Below, one piece after another: positions 3,945-5,579 of a stretch of DNA of 5,579 nt (the first letter of the stretch is position 1; every line of letters starts with the position of its first letter). The DNA is taken from assembly GCA_017963715.1 (NCBI GenBank), contig JAGCTK010000026.1, forward strand, positions 1 to 5,579. Direction: 5' to 3'. Below the pieces are notes generated by a model that saw nothing but the letters and a program-made list of their open reading frames with translations, was not told where the DNA came from and searched no databases. The translations under genes and the position numbers were made by a program. The DNA is from Alphaproteobacteria bacterium. GTDB taxonomy: Bacteria > Pseudomonadota > Alphaproteobacteria > RF32 > CAG-239.

Positions 3945-5066
3945 ATGTTTTTTTTCATCGGTATGCTGATTCTTGTTATATCATTTATCAGTGTTGTTTA
4001 TAAAATTCTAACCGGATATGCCGTTGTCACATGGCACACCAAAACAGCGCTTTTGCTGTTTTTATCCGTGGCATGGTTTGCGCCCGTTTGGCTTAGATGG
4101 TTACGGCATTCGCCCGATATTTTTGACGGCATGGTTTATGACTGCCTATATAAAATCGGTTATTTTTTAATGGGTTTTGTGCTGATTTTATCCCTCCTTT
4201 TAATTGCGCGCGACATCATTTGGCAAGTTTTATATTTTATCATCAAAAAACCCGTCTTAAACCCTGACAACGCCCATTATATCAACGTGCTGAATATGGC
4301 AACCATTGTTTTAGCATTGATGGTCAGTTTTTATGGTGTGTATGAAGCACATAAAACGCCTCAGGTTAAAACATTGACAATTTCCAATCAGCGAATCAAA
4401 AAGCCCGTCAAAATCGTTGCAGCCTCCGATTTTCATATCAATCATTCAACGCCCGTTTGGCATATCAATAAAATCATTGATGTCATCAATGCCCAAAATC
4501 CGGATTACGTCGTATTGGTCGGCGATATTGTTGATGACACACCTGATTTGGCCTTGCGCAAATTTTTGACGCTCCTGAAATTAAAGGCCAAAAAAGTATA
4601 TATTTCACTCGGCAATCATGAATATTATAATCGCCCGTACGGCTGGATGATTGAGTTTGTCAATGCCGGCTTTGAAGTGTTGCACAATTCGGGTGAGCGG
4701 ATTGAAGAAACAGGTCTGTATTTAGCAGGTATTCCGGATGTCAACTCTGCCAAGGTCAATTATGATCGCACTTTCAAAATGGCTGAGGATGAAGATTATA
4801 AAATCTTGCTTTCGCATTCTCCGGACAATTTTAAAAAGACTGATAAATCAAAATTTGACTTGCAATTGTCGGGACATACACACGGCGGTCAAATCTTTCC
4901 GTTTCAATATATTACCAAGCAAGCCAACGAGGGCTATCTTTCGGGCTTATATCACGCCGAAGGAACCAAACTTTACGTGATGAAGGGCGCAGGCTATTGG
5001 GGGCCGCCGATGCGACTTTTTGCTGAGCCCGATATTTTGGTGTTAAATTTGGAACCGATGAAATAA
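3945..5066 (+). CDS. Membrane-anchored calcineurin-like metallophosphoesterase (YkuE/YaeI type)
   Basis: 373-residue protein with two parts. Residues 1-135 hold four hydrophobic helices (about 2-25, 33-52, 70-88 and 112-133), which place it in the inner membrane. Residues 155-373 form a binuclear metallophosphoesterase domain with every expected motif: D162-F-H164, GDIVD (193-197), GNHE (223-226), SHSP (290-293) and GHTHGGQ (310-316). It ends with GAGYWGPPMRLFAEPDI, typical of this subfamily. Relatives include B. subtilis YkuE, E. coli YaeI and the LpxG UDP-2,3-diacylglucosamine hydrolase of chlamydiae. The substrate is not determined by sequence; a role in lipid or cell-envelope metabolism is inference. 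AAGGGA lies 7-8 nt before ATG 3945. It is second in a likely operon with the DUF4167 gene. Its stop is only 9 nt from the end of the convergent methyltransferase gene. Confidence 0.93.
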   Translation: MFFFIGMLILVISFISVVYKILTGYAVVTWHTKTALLLFLSVAWFAPVWLRWLRHSPDIFDGMVYDCLYKIGYFLMGFVLILSLLLIARDIIWQVLYFIIKKPVLNPDNAHYINVLNMATIVLALMVSFYGVYEAHKTPQVKTLTISNQRIKKPVKIVAASDFHINHSTPVWHINKIIDVINAQNPDYVVLVGDIVDDTPDLALRKFLTLLKLKAKKVYISLGNHEYYNRPYGWMIEFVNAGFEVLHNSGERIEETGLYLAGIPDVNSAKVNYDRTFKMAEDEDYKILLSHSPDNFKKTDKSKFDLQLSGHTHGGQIFPFQYITKQANEGYLSGLYHAEGTKLYVMKGAGYWGPPMRLFAEPDILVLNLEPMK

Positions 5067-5075
5067 CCCGCCGTT

Positions 5076-5579
5076 TCAGGCATCACTTCCGATAAACAAA
5101 AAGCCGTCAACGTCTGCGCCGTTTTCTTGACGCAAGACAAGTGCGTGGTGGTCGACTTTTTTGTATCCCGCTTTTTCAAATATATCCGCCACAAAGTCCG
5201 GATTGTGCTGATAGCGACCCATTGGTGACAGGCGATATGTTTTGACATCATCAGGTGCCTTTTCAAAACTCAAAATCAAGCGAGCCGGATAACACAGTTT
5301 GATAAGTTCCTCAATATCTTTCATATATTCGGCCACATCAAGACAGAGAATATCATCAAATTTTTGACTGTTTTGTTTCAAATAAGCCGCAGCGTCACTT
5401 TCTATCAGGGTATCATACAGTTTTTTTGCGGCGGCTTTTTCAAGCATTTTGGGCGATAAGTCAATACCTGTCCATGATGCTTGAGGTGTTTTAAGATATG
5501 TCGCCGCCAACCCCGTTCAGCATCCCAAATCTAAAACGTGACCGACAAGGCTGAGGCCTAACTCTTTTATTTTATCAAA
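5076..5579 (-). pseudogene. SAM-dependent methyltransferase (COG4976-like), 5' partial, with in-frame TGA
   Basis: C-terminal part of a class I methyltransferase whose N-terminus lies beyond the window. The frame reads from the window edge through GHVLDLGC, then TGA (5519-5517), then TGLAATYL, GIDLSPKMLEKA, FDDILCLDVAEYM, YRLSPMGRYQHNPDFV and GADVDGFLFIGSDA. The combination of motif I, GIDLSPKML and R.S..GRY.H resembles the predicted methyltransferases that carry N-terminal TPR repeats (COG4976); any TPR part would be outside this window. The TGA stands where GGA would give the SAM-binding LGCGTG. One base change therefore separates this from an intact frame, and both sides remain well conserved. 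It may be a recent nonsense mutation or a sequencing error. A TTG at 5510 could begin a 144-residue remnant, but that would lack motif I and be unlikely to bind SAM. It converges on the phosphoesterase gene. Confidence 0.8.

Noticed and set aside
5067..5075. Bidirectional terminator between the convergent genes
   Set aside because: Only 9 nt separate the stops, and the best pairing there is a weak TGAAA/TTTCA of 5 bp without a proper T tract.

Overview
The window looks like a chromosome segment from an uncultured, moderate-GC alphaproteobacterium. The evidence is a DUF4167-type protein (a family I know from Alphaproteobacteria), alphaproteobacterial-looking ribosomal proteins, and a COG4976-type methyltransferase similar in style to those of Rhizobiales and Rhodospirillales. 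The species cannot be named from the sequence.

Region 1 (1-2255) is the distal part of the spc ribosomal-protein operon, all on the + strand: rplF (5' end cut by the window edge), rplR, rpsE, rpmD and rplO. Genes are spaced 3-12 nt apart, except for a 96-nt gap with a strong hairpin between rpmD and rplO. The operon stops after rplO with a clear stem-loop and T-rich tract. The usual next gene, secY, is absent here.

Region 2 (2256-3120) has no convincing protein gene and is the unusual part. It holds one intact tRNA-Pro(GGG) gene (2596-2672) with encoded CCA, surrounded by broken copies of itself. Upstream is a 5' half copy that ends at the anticodon loop. Downstream are two extra copies of the last ~20 nt of the tRNA (2881-2900, 3061-3078). 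Each of the three 3' ends is followed directly by an intrinsic terminator, and two of these terminators are near-identical. Between the tRNA pieces lie structured non-coding inserts. Two of them (2401-2513 and 2751-2862) are homologous, and each has a 10-11 bp hairpin whose sequence is almost completely replaced between copies while the pairing and length are kept. The layout (intact tRNA, insert, tRNA 3' end, insert, tRNA 3' end) resembles repeated insertion of ~0.2 kb cassettes at a tRNA T-loop, or duplication and decay of tRNA units carrying a structured repeat. No integrase or transposase is present.

Region 3 (3121-5066) starts with an AT-rich spacer containing a good sigma70-type promoter. 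It drives a probable two-gene operon: a DUF4167 protein and, 14 nt later, a four-TM membrane-anchored metallophosphoesterase with all expected metal-binding motifs.

Region 4 (5076-5579, - strand) is the C-terminal part of a SAM-dependent methyltransferase converging on the phosphoesterase gene. Its reading frame is open to the window edge except for one TGA exactly where the second Gly of the SAM-binding LGCGTG motif should be, so as sequenced the gene is broken or contains a sequence error.
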